Assembly (NCBI RefSeq): GCF_019703875.1 | Contig: NZ_AP024110.1 | Location: 1,054,001 to 1,118,000, forward strand | Source: Methyloradius palustris | GTDB lineage: Bacteria; Pseudomonadota; Gammaproteobacteria; Burkholderiales; Methylophilaceae | Length of the DNA: 64,000 bases | Direction of reading: 5' to 3' | The notes under the pieces: model-generated | The model's input: the letters and a program-made list of their open reading frames with translations, nothing else | What the model was told of the DNA's origin: nothing | Databases searched by the model: none | Program-made: the position numbers and the translations under genes | Shown: in pieces, positions 1-8,787 of the stretch | How positions within the stretch are numbered: position 1 is the first letter of the stretch | How the letters are laid out: each line of letters starts with the position of its first letter

Positions 1-645
1 TCATATGCCATCACAAATGCAAAACTTGATGGCATATATACGATTTACATTGAGCATATCGGTCTGCTGGCAGTGATGGTTGAAATGTTATTGCTATCGC
101 TAGTTGTCGCCAGACAATTTGCGCAATTACATGAAGACAAGGAAATGGCATTGTATCTAGCAAAGGAACATTTGCGCGTTGCCCATACCGATGCACTGAC
201 GGGGTTGCCCAATCGCTATGCTTTGGACTTAACCTTAGCTTCGATGCCGCAAGCGGGAATGCTGGTGTTCCTGGATATGGATGGCCTCAAATTTTATAAC
301 GATAATTTTGGTCATAAAAAGGGCGATGAATTGCTTTGCACGTTCTCAACTTTAATGAGAAGCTCGCTACCCGAACCTTGTGGTCTGTATCGAATCGGCG
401 GCGATGAGTTTGCAATCACTTGCCCCAGTGGCAATATAAAAATGATCGAACAAAAATTAGCTGACACTGTGAAAGGTGTTCACCATGCTGGCTTTGATTT
501 TTCGGGCATGAGTTATGGTAGTGCTGTGATCAGTGAGGCTGAGGATAAAAATACATTGAAGCATTTGGCTGATACACGTATGTATGAGAACAAACGCCTG
601 AAAAAACAAAAAGATACAGAAGATAAAAATAACGTAACTCAGTAG
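1..645 (+). CDS. GGDEF-domain protein, 5' end outside window (putative diguanylate cyclase)
   Basis: The reading frame is open from base 1, so the gene begins upstream of the window; an internal GTG at 73 is not a convincing start. The first ~40 residues visible are a hydrophobic segment followed by a short coiled linker, then a GGDEF domain with DALTGLPNR, FLDMDGLKFYNDNFGH and an intact RIGGDEF signature. The Mg-binding Asp of DMDG is present. No RxxD product-inhibition site is seen just before GGDEF (the residues there are EPCG). The family makes cyclic di-GMP from two GTP. The membrane segment just before the domain looks like the last helix of a 7TMR-DISM type sensor, but that part is missing here, so the input domain is an inference. 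Confidence 0.85.
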   Translation, partial: SYAITNAKLDGIYTIYIEHIGLLAVMVEMLLLSLVVARQFAQLHEDKEMALYLAKEHLRVAHTDALTGLPNRYALDLTLASMPQAGMLVFLDMDGLKFYNDNFGHKKGDELLCTFSTLMRSSLPEPCGLYRIGGDEFAITCPSGNIKMIEQKLADTVKGVHHAGFDFSGMSYGSAVISEAEDKNTLKHLADTRMYENKRLKKQKDTEDKNNVTQ

Positions 646-684
646 GTTCAGCATGTGTGTTTTAGTGTAAATAAAGGGGAAATC

Positions 685-1875
685 ATGAAACAAAAGTCTG
701 GCCTAATCTGGCCTTTTTTACTGTGCCTCGTATTACCATTGATAGCCGCATGGTTTGCTTACCCTGCAACACATGTGCCACCAGGTTACGGTGTATTTCC
801 TCCCGAGTTCGTCCAAGCGCCACCCCCATTTAATCTTCTGGTCTTTTTAGCAGTGCTGGCTGTTGAACTAGTGTTTGCTGTGTTCTTACTGTTCCCAACC
901 AAGTTTGGCTTTAAACCCGTGGATAGTCCTCCAGCCCCTGCGCTGATTGTTTATCCCATCTGGTTTTGGATAGGCGCTGCGTTCACCCTGTTTTTCTGGT
1001 GGCTAATGTGGGAGAAAGTCACGGTTTTTGGTGATCTGGTCTATTACGCTTTTACGCCACTATGGTGGGGGTTTATCCTGGTGCTGGATGGCTTGGTTTA
1101 CAAGCGTAATCAGGGTTCTTCATTGCTGTCGAAGAAACCAAAAACTGTACTCATCAGTGCCGTGGTTTCAGTATTTGGCTGGTATTTCTTTGAATACTAC
1201 AATTACTTCGCGCTGGGTAACTGGTATTACCCAAATGGCCATATGGCGGCCTTGCCACATAGCACGATAGTCTTTCTTTTCCTTATTGCTTATACGACTG
1301 TGTGGCCAGCGGTATTCGAGTGGTACACCTTGCTTAATACTTTTCCTAAACTGGTTGCACGCTATAGCCAGGGCCCAAAAATCTCTATACCGGGTAACTG
1401 GCTGATATGGCCTGCTTTGGCAGCAATTTTTATTATGGTGTTCTATCCTTATCCATTGTTCTGGGTATTATGGATTGGGCCTTTATTTGTGCTCAGTGGC
1501 GCGCTGATCAACCAGAAAGTATGGACGCCGTTTACTGCGCTGGCAGAGGGAAACTGGTCGCCTTTGCTGCTAGTGGCCATTGGCTCGCTATTTAATGGAT
1601 TTTTCTGGGAAGTATGGAATTACGGTAGTGCGCATCCACAGACCTGGCTGCAGACCAACCCGAATTACTGGATTTACGATATCCCTTACGTCAATGTCAT
1701 CCATATTTATGCGGAGATGCCATTGCTGGGTTATTTTGGCTATATGCCATTTGGCTTGCTGGTATGGATCGTCTTTATCTGGGCTGGGCAGCTATTCAAT
1801 TTTGATACTAGCTTGGATTTGAGTGATACCAAGCCTTCATTGTGGAATAAGCTAAAAGCCTTGATAAGCAAATAG
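685..1875 (+). CDS. Conserved polytopic membrane protein of unknown function
   Basis: 396 residues with about nine to ten hydrophobic segments spread along the whole length, rich in Trp, Phe and Tyr. I chose the ATG at 685 because a good ribosome site (AAGGGGA) lies just upstream; an in-frame ATG at 655 has none. The C-terminal third holds a striking run of conserved-looking aromatic and acidic positions, NGFFWEVWNYGS around residue 300, then IYAEMPLLGYFGYMPFG around residues 345-360. I recall WE-WNY plus EMPLLGYLGY-PFG as a recurring pattern in uncharacterised bacterial membrane proteins, but I know no function for it. It stands alone, 39 bases after the GGDEF gene and followed by a strong terminator. 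Confidence 0.8.
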   Translation: MKQKSGLIWPFLLCLVLPLIAAWFAYPATHVPPGYGVFPPEFVQAPPPFNLLVFLAVLAVELVFAVFLLFPTKFGFKPVDSPPAPALIVYPIWFWIGAAFTLFFWWLMWEKVTVFGDLVYYAFTPLWWGFILVLDGLVYKRNQGSSLLSKKPKTVLISAVVSVFGWYFFEYYNYFALGNWYYPNGHMAALPHSTIVFLFLIAYTTVWPAVFEWYTLLNTFPKLVARYSQGPKISIPGNWLIWPALAAIFIMVFYPYPLFWVLWIGPLFVLSGALINQKVWTPFTALAEGNWSPLLLVAIGSLFNGFFWEVWNYGSAHPQTWLQTNPNYWIYDIPYVNVIHIYAEMPLLGYFGYMPFGLLVWIVFIWAGQLFNFDTSLDLSDTKPSLWNKLKALISK

Positions 1876-1888
1876 CCTGAAACCGCCA

Positions 1889-1927
1889 TAAAATAAAAGC
1901 GCCTCTAAATGAGGCGCTTTTATTTTA
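1889..1927. terminator. Bidirectional intrinsic terminator
   Basis: A hairpin with 17-bp perfectly complementary arms (1889-1905 and 1911-1927) and a 5-base loop. The core is GCGCCTC/GAGGCGC flanked by A-rich and T-rich runs, so it can terminate transcription from both sides. It lies between the convergent membrane protein gene and the FadL-type porin gene. Confidence 0.9.
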
Positions 1928-1953
1928 AGTGAATCTTTTAAGAACGGTTGCTC

Positions 1954-3252
1954 TTACCACTCGCGGCTAACCATGAAGTGCAGAAATAATGCTTCGTTGC
2001 GTAATTCTGAGTTTGTACCAAATGGCAGCTGCACATTGGTGTAATCCACTTTTACCTGCGGGTCGTATTCTATGCCGCCTGTGAATGTCCATTCCGGGTC
2101 AAATTTATAGGCAGCGCCAAAAGTATAGTGGTGCTCTAGAATGGCCGCCAGATTGGGTGTGGTTGTATTGGTTGGTACCGGATTCTTTCCATAATTGTGC
2201 CCGGCGTAGAGCATGGTTTTATCATTCAGCTTATAAGCCAGGCCAGTGGCGATGACCCACTGGTTTTTCCAGTCTAGTGCCGAATTGGCCGAGAATACAG
2301 GACCATATGCGCTGGTGCTATCAGGGTCAGTTGCAGTCAAAGTGCTGCTTTTCATCGCATCAGCCCAGTTGATCCAGTTCAATTTTAATGAAAGTAAAAG
2401 ATCGTCTGTCGCTTGGAAAGCTGCACCAATGGCGACTTCTCTTGGCAACGCAAAGCCTGAAATGCTGGCATTTCTATAGGTTACGATGCCATTACCAGCA
2501 TCTGTTTGGTTAAATGAAATCCTGCCACCTGATAGCGGTAATTTGGTTTTATCGGTGAACGCAGCCCCAAGTGTTAATTGCGGAGTTGCTTTGTATTGCA
2601 TACCGATTTTAAAGCTAGTTTTTATGGTATTAGCACCTTTTAATTCGTAGCCGTAAAAATTAGCTGGTTGGAAAGAGCTGTTAGGAAAAAGCTTCTGATC
2701 CAGGCTTGCATAGACGAGACCATAACTAATGCCCAGCGATAGTTTATCCGTTACTTGGCAGCCAATCCCAGGGGTGATTTTGGCTATGCCAAATAATGCA
2801 GAGAATCTATCTTGGCCACCACCTAAGGCAGGATTCACGTTGATATTCTTAAAAACGCCACCCGCTCCACCTTGTGCAAATAGCCCAATGCCGATGGTGC
2901 ACGGCAAACTATCTAATGACATCGCGTAGCCACCACCACCCAGAGCGGTGTAGCGGTTCGATGCATTCTCGTTGTTACCAAATTGATCTTGGTGAGATAA
3001 GTCCAAGGTGCGCAACACAGATCCAAAGCCATTGAAGCGCTGGCCTTTGATTTGCGCGAGACCAGCGGGGTTCGTGTTTAGGGCGCTGGTGTCTCGGGCA
3101 ACTGCTACATCTGCCCCCGCCATCAGTGTTGATTCCCCCCCAAAACCAATCAGGTTAATACCGTTAGTGGCATGGGCTGGTAAGCTAAGTGTTGTGAGTA
3201 GGCATGTGAAAGCCGCTACTTTTGAGGTAGATATATTCAATTGATTGATCAT
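1954..3252 (-). CDS. FadL/TodX-family outer membrane transporter
   Basis: 432 residues. An N-terminal signal peptide ends at about residue 28 (LSLPAHA before TNG). The mature N-terminus TNGINLIGFGGESTLMAGADVA followed by DTSALNTNPAGLA is the classic FadL hatch pattern (x-G-x-G, NPAGL). The rest is beta-strand-like with a terminal aromatic (SREW), as expected of a 14-stranded barrel. The family moves hydrophobic compounds such as long-chain fatty acids or aromatics across the outer membrane; the substrate here cannot be told. The gene is a single transcription unit ending at the terminator at 1889-1927. The ATG start has only a weak ribosome site. Confidence 0.9.
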   Translation of the reverse strand: MINQLNISTSKVAAFTCLLTTLSLPAHATNGINLIGFGGESTLMAGADVAVARDTSALNTNPAGLAQIKGQRFNGFGSVLRTLDLSHQDQFGNNENASNRYTALGGGGYAMSLDSLPCTIGIGLFAQGGAGGVFKNINVNPALGGGQDRFSALFGIAKITPGIGCQVTDKLSLGISYGLVYASLDQKLFPNSSFQPANFYGYELKGANTIKTSFKIGMQYKATPQLTLGAAFTDKTKLPLSGGRISFNQTDAGNGIVTYRNASISGFALPREVAIGAAFQATDDLLLSLKLNWINWADAMKSSTLTATDPDSTSAYGPVFSANSALDWKNQWVIATGLAYKLNDKTMLYAGHNYGKNPVPTNTTTPNLAAILEHHYTFGAAYKFDPEWTFTGGIEYDPQVKVDYTNVQLPFGTNSELRNEALFLHFMVSREW

Positions 3253-3522
3253 TTTCTATCAAAATGGCGAAAGTTGAAGTAATACAAAATAGACGTCTAC
3301 TAATAGAACAATGCAATTGATGTTTATTGTTGTAATGCTATCAGCTTTTAACGGCGTGAATTTTGATAACCTAAGTGCTGAATGTGATTTTTATTTCTGT
3401 AATTTAATTGAAATATGTTCAGGATTTTAAAGTTCTTACTTTTGCTTACTGATTGATTCATAAGGCACAAAATCAACATTTAGTCAGACAATTGATCGCT
3501 TTGCCTGTAGAATGCGCAACTC

Positions 3523-5769
3523 ATGGAAACATTGCGCTTAATAAATTCACATCGCCCTTACTGGGCAAAACGTTTTGGTACGGCTGGCTTTTTGCCTATG
3601 AGCCGTGCCGAAATGGATCAGCTAGGCTGGGATTCGTGCGACATTATCTTGGTGACAGGTGATGCGTATATAGATCACCCAAGCTTTGGCATGGCCTTGG
3701 TCGGCCGTTTGCTTGAGGCTCAGGGGTTTCGCGTTGGCATTATTGCGCAGCCAGATTGGCAATCCGCCGAAGCATTTAAAGCATTAGGTAAACCGAATCT
3801 GTATTTTGGCGTCACCGCGGGCAATATGGATTCCATGGTCAATCGCTATACCGCTGATCGTAAAATTCGCTCAGATGACGCTTATACTCCAGACGCAGCC
3901 GCCAATAAACGCCCAGACCGTGCCGTGTTGGTCTATTCACAGCGTTGCCGCGAAGCCTATTCAGATGTGCCTTTGGTGATTGGTAGCATTGAAGCCAGTT
4001 TGCGCCGTATCGCCCATTACGATTACTGGTCTGACAAAGTGCGGCGCTCTATATTGGTGGATTCAAAAGCCGATATCTTGCTTTACGGCAATGCTGAGCG
4101 GGCGTTGGTTGAATTGAGCCATCGTATCGCTAAAGGCGAAAAAATTGCGAATATTACTGATATTCGCGGCACTGCTTACCTGCGCAAAAACTTACCAGAG
4201 GGTTGGCAAGAAGTGGCTTCAACCAATCTTGATCGACCAGGTAAAGTTGATATGCCAATAGACCCGTATGCGATGGAGCCGGCAAAAGAACAAACGGGAA
4301 AATCCTGCGCAGAAACTTCTGCTAATGCAGCGGCAGAGGCGCCAGTTGAAAAAACCAATGTCATCCAGATTCACCGCAAACCCAAGGCTGATCGTGCCAT
4401 GCAAGTCGTGCGTTTACCTGATTATGAAGAGGTCGCACGCGACCCTGTGCTATATGCGCATGCGTCACGTGTGCTGCATCTGGAAGCGAACCCTGGCAAT
4501 GCACGTGCACTGGTCCAAAAACATGGTGACCGTGAAGTCTGGCTGAACCCGCCACCGATTCCACTGACGACCAAAGAGATGGATTACGTTTACGATTTGC
4601 CATACGCACGTAACCCGCACCCCGCTTATACAGGCACCAAAATCCCCGCCTGGGATATGATTCGTTTTTCGGTCAACATCATGCGCGGCTGCTTTGGCGG
4701 TTGCACGTTCTGTTCGATTACTGAGCATGAAGGCCGTATTATCCAGAGCCGTTCAGAAGAATCAATCTTGCGAGAAGTAGAAGAAATCCGCGATAAGGTA
4801 GAAGGCTTTACTGGCGTTATTTCAGACCTCGGTGGGCCTACTGCCAATATGTATCGCATGGCTTGTAAGAGCGAAAAGATTGAAAAATCTTGTCGCAAAC
4901 TTTCATGTGTGTACCCTGGCATTTGCGAAAACCTGAATACTGACCATTCCGCATTGATTCAGCTTTACCGCAAAGCCCGCAGTATTAAAGGCGTTAAAAA
5001 GATATTGGTGAGTTCTGGCTTACGGTATGACTTGGCTGTGACTTCGCCAGAATATGTCAAAGAGCTGGTGCAACACCATGTTGGCGGCTACCTGAAGATC
5101 GCGCCTGAGCATTCTGAAGAAAACGTGCTCTCTAAGATGATGAAGCCGAGCATGGAGGCTTACGATAAATTCAAGGAAATGTTCGAGCGTTTCTCTAAAG
5201 AAGCGGGCAAAGAGCAATACCTTATTCCATATTTCATTGCCGCGCACCCCGGTACTACAGATGAAGATATGCTCAACCTAGCTTTGTGGCTCAAACGCTA
5301 TGATTTCAGGCTCGATCAAGTGCAGACTTTTACGCCAACGCCGATGGCGATGGCCACTGCTATGTACCACTCAGGCAAAAACCCGTTGCGCAAAGTGACT
5401 GCTGACAGTGATGATGTACCTATCCCTAAAGCGGGCAATGTGCGGCGTTTGCACAAAGCCTTTATTCGTTACCATGACCCTAACAATTGGCCCATGCTGC
5501 GTGAAGCGCTAAAACGTATGGGGCGTGAGGATTTAATTGGTAGTGGCAAAAAGCATTTGATTCCTGCATGGCAGCCAATTGCAGCTAAGCCTATTGTGGC
5601 AGCATCAAGAACCAGAAAGCCAAATGAGGTGTCTCAAAAGGAAATATCTAAGCATCCAAGGCAGCCATTTAAATCTAATCTTTTTAAATCTGGCAAAACC
5701 AGTCAATCAGTTAGAACTCATATATCTGGTAGTGCCAAGCCTGCTAAGCCGAAATTTAATAATGATTGA
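3523..5769 (+). CDS. YgiQ family radical SAM protein
   Basis: 748 residues, the usual length for YgiQ (UPF0313). The N-terminal part matches the family start (RPYWAKRFGTAGFLP, then DSCDIILVTGDAYIDHPSFG). A radical SAM core begins near residue 385 with the cluster motif CFGGCTFC, giving the three cysteines that hold the 4Fe-4S/SAM centre, and PYFIAAHPGTTDEDM follows later. The C-terminal ~70 residues are basic, Pro/Ser/Lys rich and probably disordered. The reaction catalysed by this family is not established. The start is the ATG at 3523. The only hairpin with a T-run downstream lies inside the next gene (5802-5823). Confidence 0.93.
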   Translation: METLRLINSHRPYWAKRFGTAGFLPMSRAEMDQLGWDSCDIILVTGDAYIDHPSFGMALVGRLLEAQGFRVGIIAQPDWQSAEAFKALGKPNLYFGVTAGNMDSMVNRYTADRKIRSDDAYTPDAAANKRPDRAVLVYSQRCREAYSDVPLVIGSIEASLRRIAHYDYWSDKVRRSILVDSKADILLYGNAERALVELSHRIAKGEKIANITDIRGTAYLRKNLPEGWQEVASTNLDRPGKVDMPIDPYAMEPAKEQTGKSCAETSANAAAEAPVEKTNVIQIHRKPKADRAMQVVRLPDYEEVARDPVLYAHASRVLHLEANPGNARALVQKHGDREVWLNPPPIPLTTKEMDYVYDLPYARNPHPAYTGTKIPAWDMIRFSVNIMRGCFGGCTFCSITEHEGRIIQSRSEESILREVEEIRDKVEGFTGVISDLGGPTANMYRMACKSEKIEKSCRKLSCVYPGICENLNTDHSALIQLYRKARSIKGVKKILVSSGLRYDLAVTSPEYVKELVQHHVGGYLKIAPEHSEENVLSKMMKPSMEAYDKFKEMFERFSKEAGKEQYLIPYFIAAHPGTTDEDMLNLALWLKRYDFRLDQVQTFTPTPMAMATAMYHSGKNPLRKVTADSDDVPIPKAGNVRRLHKAFIRYHDPNNWPMLREALKRMGREDLIGSGKKHLIPAWQPIAAKPIVAASRTRKPNEVSQKEISKHPRQPFKSNLFKSGKTSQSVRTHISGSAKPAKPKFNND

Positions 5770-5783
5770 TAAGGTTTTTCGTC

Positions 5784-6674
5784 ATGACATTAATAATTAA
5801 CGGCCTCAAACGAGGCCTTTTTTCTATCTTGTTGTTGTGTTTTATTGGCAGCGCACAAGCCGCAAACACCAGCATGCTGTGGAAAGCAGTCGCCCCTAAT
5901 GGCAAGGTCAGTTATCTGTTTGGCACCATGCATACCGATGATGAAAGGGTTAATGAGCTTGCTGCGCCTGTAATCAGTGCATTGAACGAGAGCCAGGTGT
6001 TTATGATGGAGGTGTTGCCAGGCAATGACCCCACTATTTATCAGATGAAAAACCAGAACCTGAAAGATTTGCTGACAGACAAAGAATGGGAGCAGGTCAA
6101 AACACTAGCGGATTTTCATTATCTGAACGGCAACATGGCCATGCACATGAAGCCTTGGCTCATGGCCATGACTTTCGACTTGCCCAAACCCGCTAGTGAC
6201 TTCGCGCTAGATAACCAGTTATTGAGCATGGCAGAAGATCAGGATAAGGATGTACTCGCGCTAGAAGATACGACCCAGCATTTTGAGTTGCTGGATGATC
6301 TGACCATGAATCAGCAACTCACCATGCTGCGTGCAGTGCTAAAGCGCACGCAAGCACAAAAAGAGCGAGATTACCAAACGTTGGTAAAAGCCTATCTGAC
6401 AGGTGACCCTGAGAAAACTGCAGCCATTGATGAAAAGCTTACTGCTGGCATTTTGCCGAAAGACCTCTGGTCAAAAATGCGCGTCAAGTTACTGGATGAG
6501 CGTAATCAGCAAATGGCCGCTCGTATTGCTGACCAAGGAACGCTTAATAGTTTATTTGTGGCGGTGGGGGCAGCACATTTGCCTGGTAAGAGCGGTCTGA
6601 TTAACTTACTGAGAAATGCAGGTTACCAGGTTGAGCCTGTTAGTTTGAAAGCAGCATTCACCCATAAAAACTAA
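5784..6674 (+). CDS. TraB/GumN family protein, periplasmic
   Basis: 296 residues from the ATG at 5784, which has AAGG 10 bases upstream; a TTG at 5766 in the same frame overlaps the end of ygiQ and is less likely. Residues 1-27 form a good signal peptide (NGLKRG basic region, SILLLCFIG core, cleavage after AQA). The mature part starts MLWKAVAPNGKVSYLFGTMH, with a GTMH motif typical of the TraB/PrgY/GumN (PF01963-like) family, and ends with FVAVGAAHLPGKSGLINLL, the second conserved G-x-x-H element. Members are suspected metalloproteases or folding factors. Odd feature: a perfect intrinsic-terminator hairpin lies in codons 7-14 (see the entry at 5802). Confidence 0.87.
   Translation: MTLIINGLKRGLFSILLLCFIGSAQAANTSMLWKAVAPNGKVSYLFGTMHTDDERVNELAAPVISALNESQVFMMEVLPGNDPTIYQMKNQNLKDLLTDKEWEQVKTLADFHYLNGNMAMHMKPWLMAMTFDLPKPASDFALDNQLLSMAEDQDKDVLALEDTTQHFELLDDLTMNQQLTMLRAVLKRTQAQKERDYQTLVKAYLTGDPEKTAAIDEKLTAGILPKDLWSKMRVKLLDERNQQMAARIADQGTLNSLFVAVGAAHLPGKSGLINLLRNAGYQVEPVSLKAAFTHKN
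5802..5823 (+). terminator. Intrinsic terminator embedded in the TraB/GumN gene
   Basis: GGCCTC (5802-5807), a 4-base loop, GAGGCC (5812-5817) and then six T. This is a textbook rho-independent terminator placed 33-51 bases after the end of ygiQ, yet it lies inside the signal-peptide codons of the following gene. It may end ygiQ transcription and attenuate the downstream gene. Confidence 0.7.
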
Positions 6675-6713
6675 AGCTGCTAGTTGCAAGCAAGCTTTAT
6701 GAGCTGAACTTGT

Positions 6714-7157
6714 TTATAAAGTAAATTTAGCTGCTTCTTCTTCAATGGTGTCTATAGCACTGTCAAAGTCCATAGATTTGTCGAAGAAATACTTCACACC
6801 AAGGTCCTTGGCACGTTGACGGTAGTGCGGGTGGGCATGGTTAGTCAGGATCATGGCGATTGGCGGGGTGAAGGGATAGTCTGGTTGCATCACATGCTTG
6901 ATCACTTCAAAACCGTTACCTTGAGCAAGTTCAATATCGACGATCATGAAGTCGAAAGTCTCTTTATCTAACAAAGCAATTGCATCTGCTTGTGTAGTGG
7001 CTACATGCTTGAAGTTAAGGCTGGCGTGGGATAAGACTTCCATAATGGCTTCACGTAGCAAAGCCGAGTCTTCAATCAGCAGCACTTGCATGGGCTTGTG
7101 CTCCAAGTGATACGGTTTTTTGCTACTGACAACTGAGTTGTGTGAAGCTGTTTGCAA
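6714..7157 (-). CDS. CheY-like single-domain response regulator
   Basis: 147 residues if the TTG at 7157 is used; it has AAGGA about 10 bases upstream. An ATG at 7091, starting MQVLLIEDS with GGAG nine bases upstream, would give a 125-residue minimal receiver domain and is about equally likely. Receiver hallmarks are visible: the acidic pair ED before SALLR, phospho-acceptor Asp74 in IVDIE, the Thr of MILTNH and the Lys of FFDKS. No output domain follows, so it should act by protein contact, as CheY or Spo0F do. No kinase gene is directly adjacent. It is convergent with the TraB/GumN gene and 131 bases downstream of the NarL-type regulator on the same strand. Confidence 0.88.
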   Translation of the reverse strand: MQTASHNSVVSSKKPYHLEHKPMQVLLIEDSALLREAIMEVLSHASLNFKHVATTQADAIALLDKETFDFMIVDIELAQGNGFEVIKHVMQPDYPFTPPIAMILTNHAHPHYRQRAKDLGVKYFFDKSMDFDSAIDTIEEEAAKFTL

Positions 7158-7288
7158 CAGGAAAATCCTTTTTTATAGCTTACTTTTATCATAACTACTA
7201 AGCATAAATTTCTTTGCCTAGCTCTTGTATCGGTTTTTGTCCTACATATGACTACATCCAGCATTCATGCTGGTTTCAACGCCTTATG

Positions 7289-7921
7289 TTATGAAATCAA
7301 TGCATTTTTAATTGCATAATAAGTCAGGTCTGCATTATTTTTAAGGCTCATTTTTTCGAGTATGCGGGTTCTATAGGTACTGACTGTTTTCACGCTGATA
7401 AATAATTCTTGGGCAATTTCCGTGGCTGTTTGCCCGCTCGCTAGCTTGAAAAATACCTGAAACTCACGCTCGGACAATGTTTCATGCAACATCTTGTCTT
7501 TTGGTTGTGTGATCTCATTAGTCATCAGTTCAGCCAAGATGGATGAGATATAGCGTTTGCCATTCGCAATTGCACGAATAGCAGTAATGATTTCATCGCC
7601 TTCAGCATCTTTCGATAGATAACCTTTGCAGCCACTGCGTATCAAGTTCAGCGCGTATTGTTCTTCAGCGTATCCGCTCAAAATCAGTACGGGTAAGTCA
7701 GGGGCTACATGCTTTAACTCATGCAAAGTATCTACGCCGTTTTTGTCTGGCATTGAGATATCCATGACGACTACGTCAAATTTCTGACTCCGTATCAACT
7801 TGATGGCTTCAACGCCAGAGGCGGCTTCGGCAGTCACTTCAAGATCAGACTCCAGCTCTATGAGGTTGCGTAAACCTTGACGTACGATGCTATGGTCATC
7901 AACTAATAGAATTTTTTTCAT
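7289..7921 (-). CDS. NarL/FixJ-family response regulator
   Basis: 210 residues. Receiver domain at 1-120 with the acidic pair D8-D9, phospho-acceptor Asp54 in VVMDISMP, and Lys104. LuxR-type helix-turn-helix at about 145-205 (LSEREFQVFFKLASG, TATEIAQELFISVKTVSTYR). It binds DNA as a dimer when phosphorylated. The likely partner is the HisKA_3 histidine kinase at 8857-10260, which lies on the other strand beyond two stress genes; HisKA_3 kinases pair with NarL-type regulators as a rule. The pairing is an inference from type and neighbourhood. Confidence 0.93.
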   Translation of the reverse strand: MKKILLVDDHSIVRQGLRNLIELESDLEVTAEAASGVEAIKLIRSQKFDVVVMDISMPDKNGVDTLHELKHVAPDLPVLILSGYAEEQYALNLIRSGCKGYLSKDAEGDEIITAIRAIANGKRYISSILAELMTNEITQPKDKMLHETLSEREFQVFFKLASGQTATEIAQELFISVKTVSTYRTRILEKMSLKNNADLTYYAIKNALIS

Positions 7922-7986
7922 GACTTGTTTTCAGAATGTGAGATAGCAAGAGTATAAACAGTTTCGACTCAGCGCATATGCTTACA

Positions 7987-8020
7987 GCTTCAAACGGGTA
8001 CATCCGTACCCATTTGAAGC
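7987..8020 (-). terminator. Hairpin after the DUF883 gene (terminator or 3' stabiliser)
   Basis: 15-base arms (7987-8001 and 8006-8020) with a 4-base loop. In the minus-strand transcript all 15 positions pair, one as U-G; in the plus-strand sense the same position is a C/A mismatch. That strand bias fits an RNA made leftward from the DUF883 gene. No T-run follows, so it may stabilise the 3' end rather than terminate. Confidence 0.5.
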
Positions 8021-8033
8021 CAGCAACTGTTAA

Positions 8034-8483
8034 TTATGCTTCTTCAGTTGTGCCGCTTTTTGCCAGCACATAACCAAGTGCTAGGCCTGCACCAACTGCT
8101 ACCGATAGTGAAAGTAGGGTGCGTGTACGCACTACTTTTTCAGTACCTGCGATGCTTGCCTTGAACGCATCAATCAACTCTTCTTTGATTGAGTCAGTAA
8201 ACACAACTAGTTGCTCAGCAATTTCAGTGCTTTTGTCTGAAATTTTGTCAGAGTCTAAATTGCGCTTGATGCTGCTTAAAAAGCTCTCAGCCTCTTGTTT
8301 GGTCTCTGCAGATTTGGCTTTTACTTTTTTACCAAGTTGAGTCGCTGATTTCTTTACTTCAGCACTAATCTCTTCAACATCATCCGTGATTTCATTCTTA
8401 ATTTGCTTCGCGCGCACTTTAGCGTTATCCACTAAATCTTCAGCGTTCTCTTTCAGTTCTGGATTTTTAATAAGATTAAACAT
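8034..8483 (-). CDS. DUF883/ElaB-like membrane-anchored stress protein
   Basis: 149 residues. Residues 1-115 are very hydrophilic, Lys/Glu rich and predicted all-helical (coiled coil). A C-terminal hydrophobic segment, LLSLSVAVGAGLALGYVLA (about 121-140), ends with a short tail. This is the layout of the ElaB/YqjD/DUF883 group, tail-anchored inner-membrane proteins induced in stationary phase, some of which bind ribosomes. A good ribosome site (AGGAGAAT) precedes the ATG. It lies 56 bases downstream of the DUF1328 gene on the same strand and is probably co-transcribed with it. Function here is inferred only from the family. Confidence 0.75.
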   Translation of the reverse strand: MFNLIKNPELKENAEDLVDNAKVRAKQIKNEITDDVEEISAEVKKSATQLGKKVKAKSAETKQEAESFLSSIKRNLDSDKISDKSTEIAEQLVVFTDSIKEELIDAFKASIAGTEKVVRTRTLLSLSVAVGAGLALGYVLAKSGTTEEA

Positions 8484-8536
8484 AGTATTCTCCTGTGGTT
8501 TTGAAATTAAATTTTGAATGCCTGTAACTACCTGCT

Positions 8537-8701
8537 TTAGCTAACAATGAAGATGCCAGCAAGTAGTGAAATAATGGTGATGACCAAAAATATGAAAAAC
8601 AGTATTTTTGCAATGCCAGCAGCACTTGCTGCAATACCTGAAAAACCAAAGAATGCGGCAATCAGTGCAATGACAAAAAATACAATCGAGTAATGAAGCA
8701 T
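8537..8701 (-). CDS. DUF1328 (YtjA-like) small membrane protein
   Basis: 54 residues from the ATG at 8701, preceded by AAGGA at good spacing; the frame is open further upstream but nothing there looks coding. Two hydrophobic helices: LHYSIVFFVIALIAAFFGF, then SAAGIAKILFFIFLVITIISLLAGIF. This Gly/Ala-rich two-helix pattern is characteristic of DUF1328, a family with no assigned function that is often found beside stress or osmotic response genes. It is divergent from the CHASE3 kinase gene; the shared promoter region holds an inverted TGTCAG pair. Confidence 0.88.
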   Translation of the reverse strand: MLHYSIVFFVIALIAAFFGFSGIAASAAGIAKILFFIFLVITIISLLAGIFIVS

Positions 8702-8787
8702 GATGAATCCTTCCGTGTTTGTTTTGTGTACGTAGCCATCATAGGCAGTGATCGGTTTTATATTCAGTCGATAAACACTGAAACCGT

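Noticed and set aside
6672..6699. TAAAGCT...AGCTTTA inverted repeat between the TraB/GumN gene and the receiver gene
   Set aside because: Seven weak AT-rich pairs with a long loop and no T-run; too little to call a terminator.
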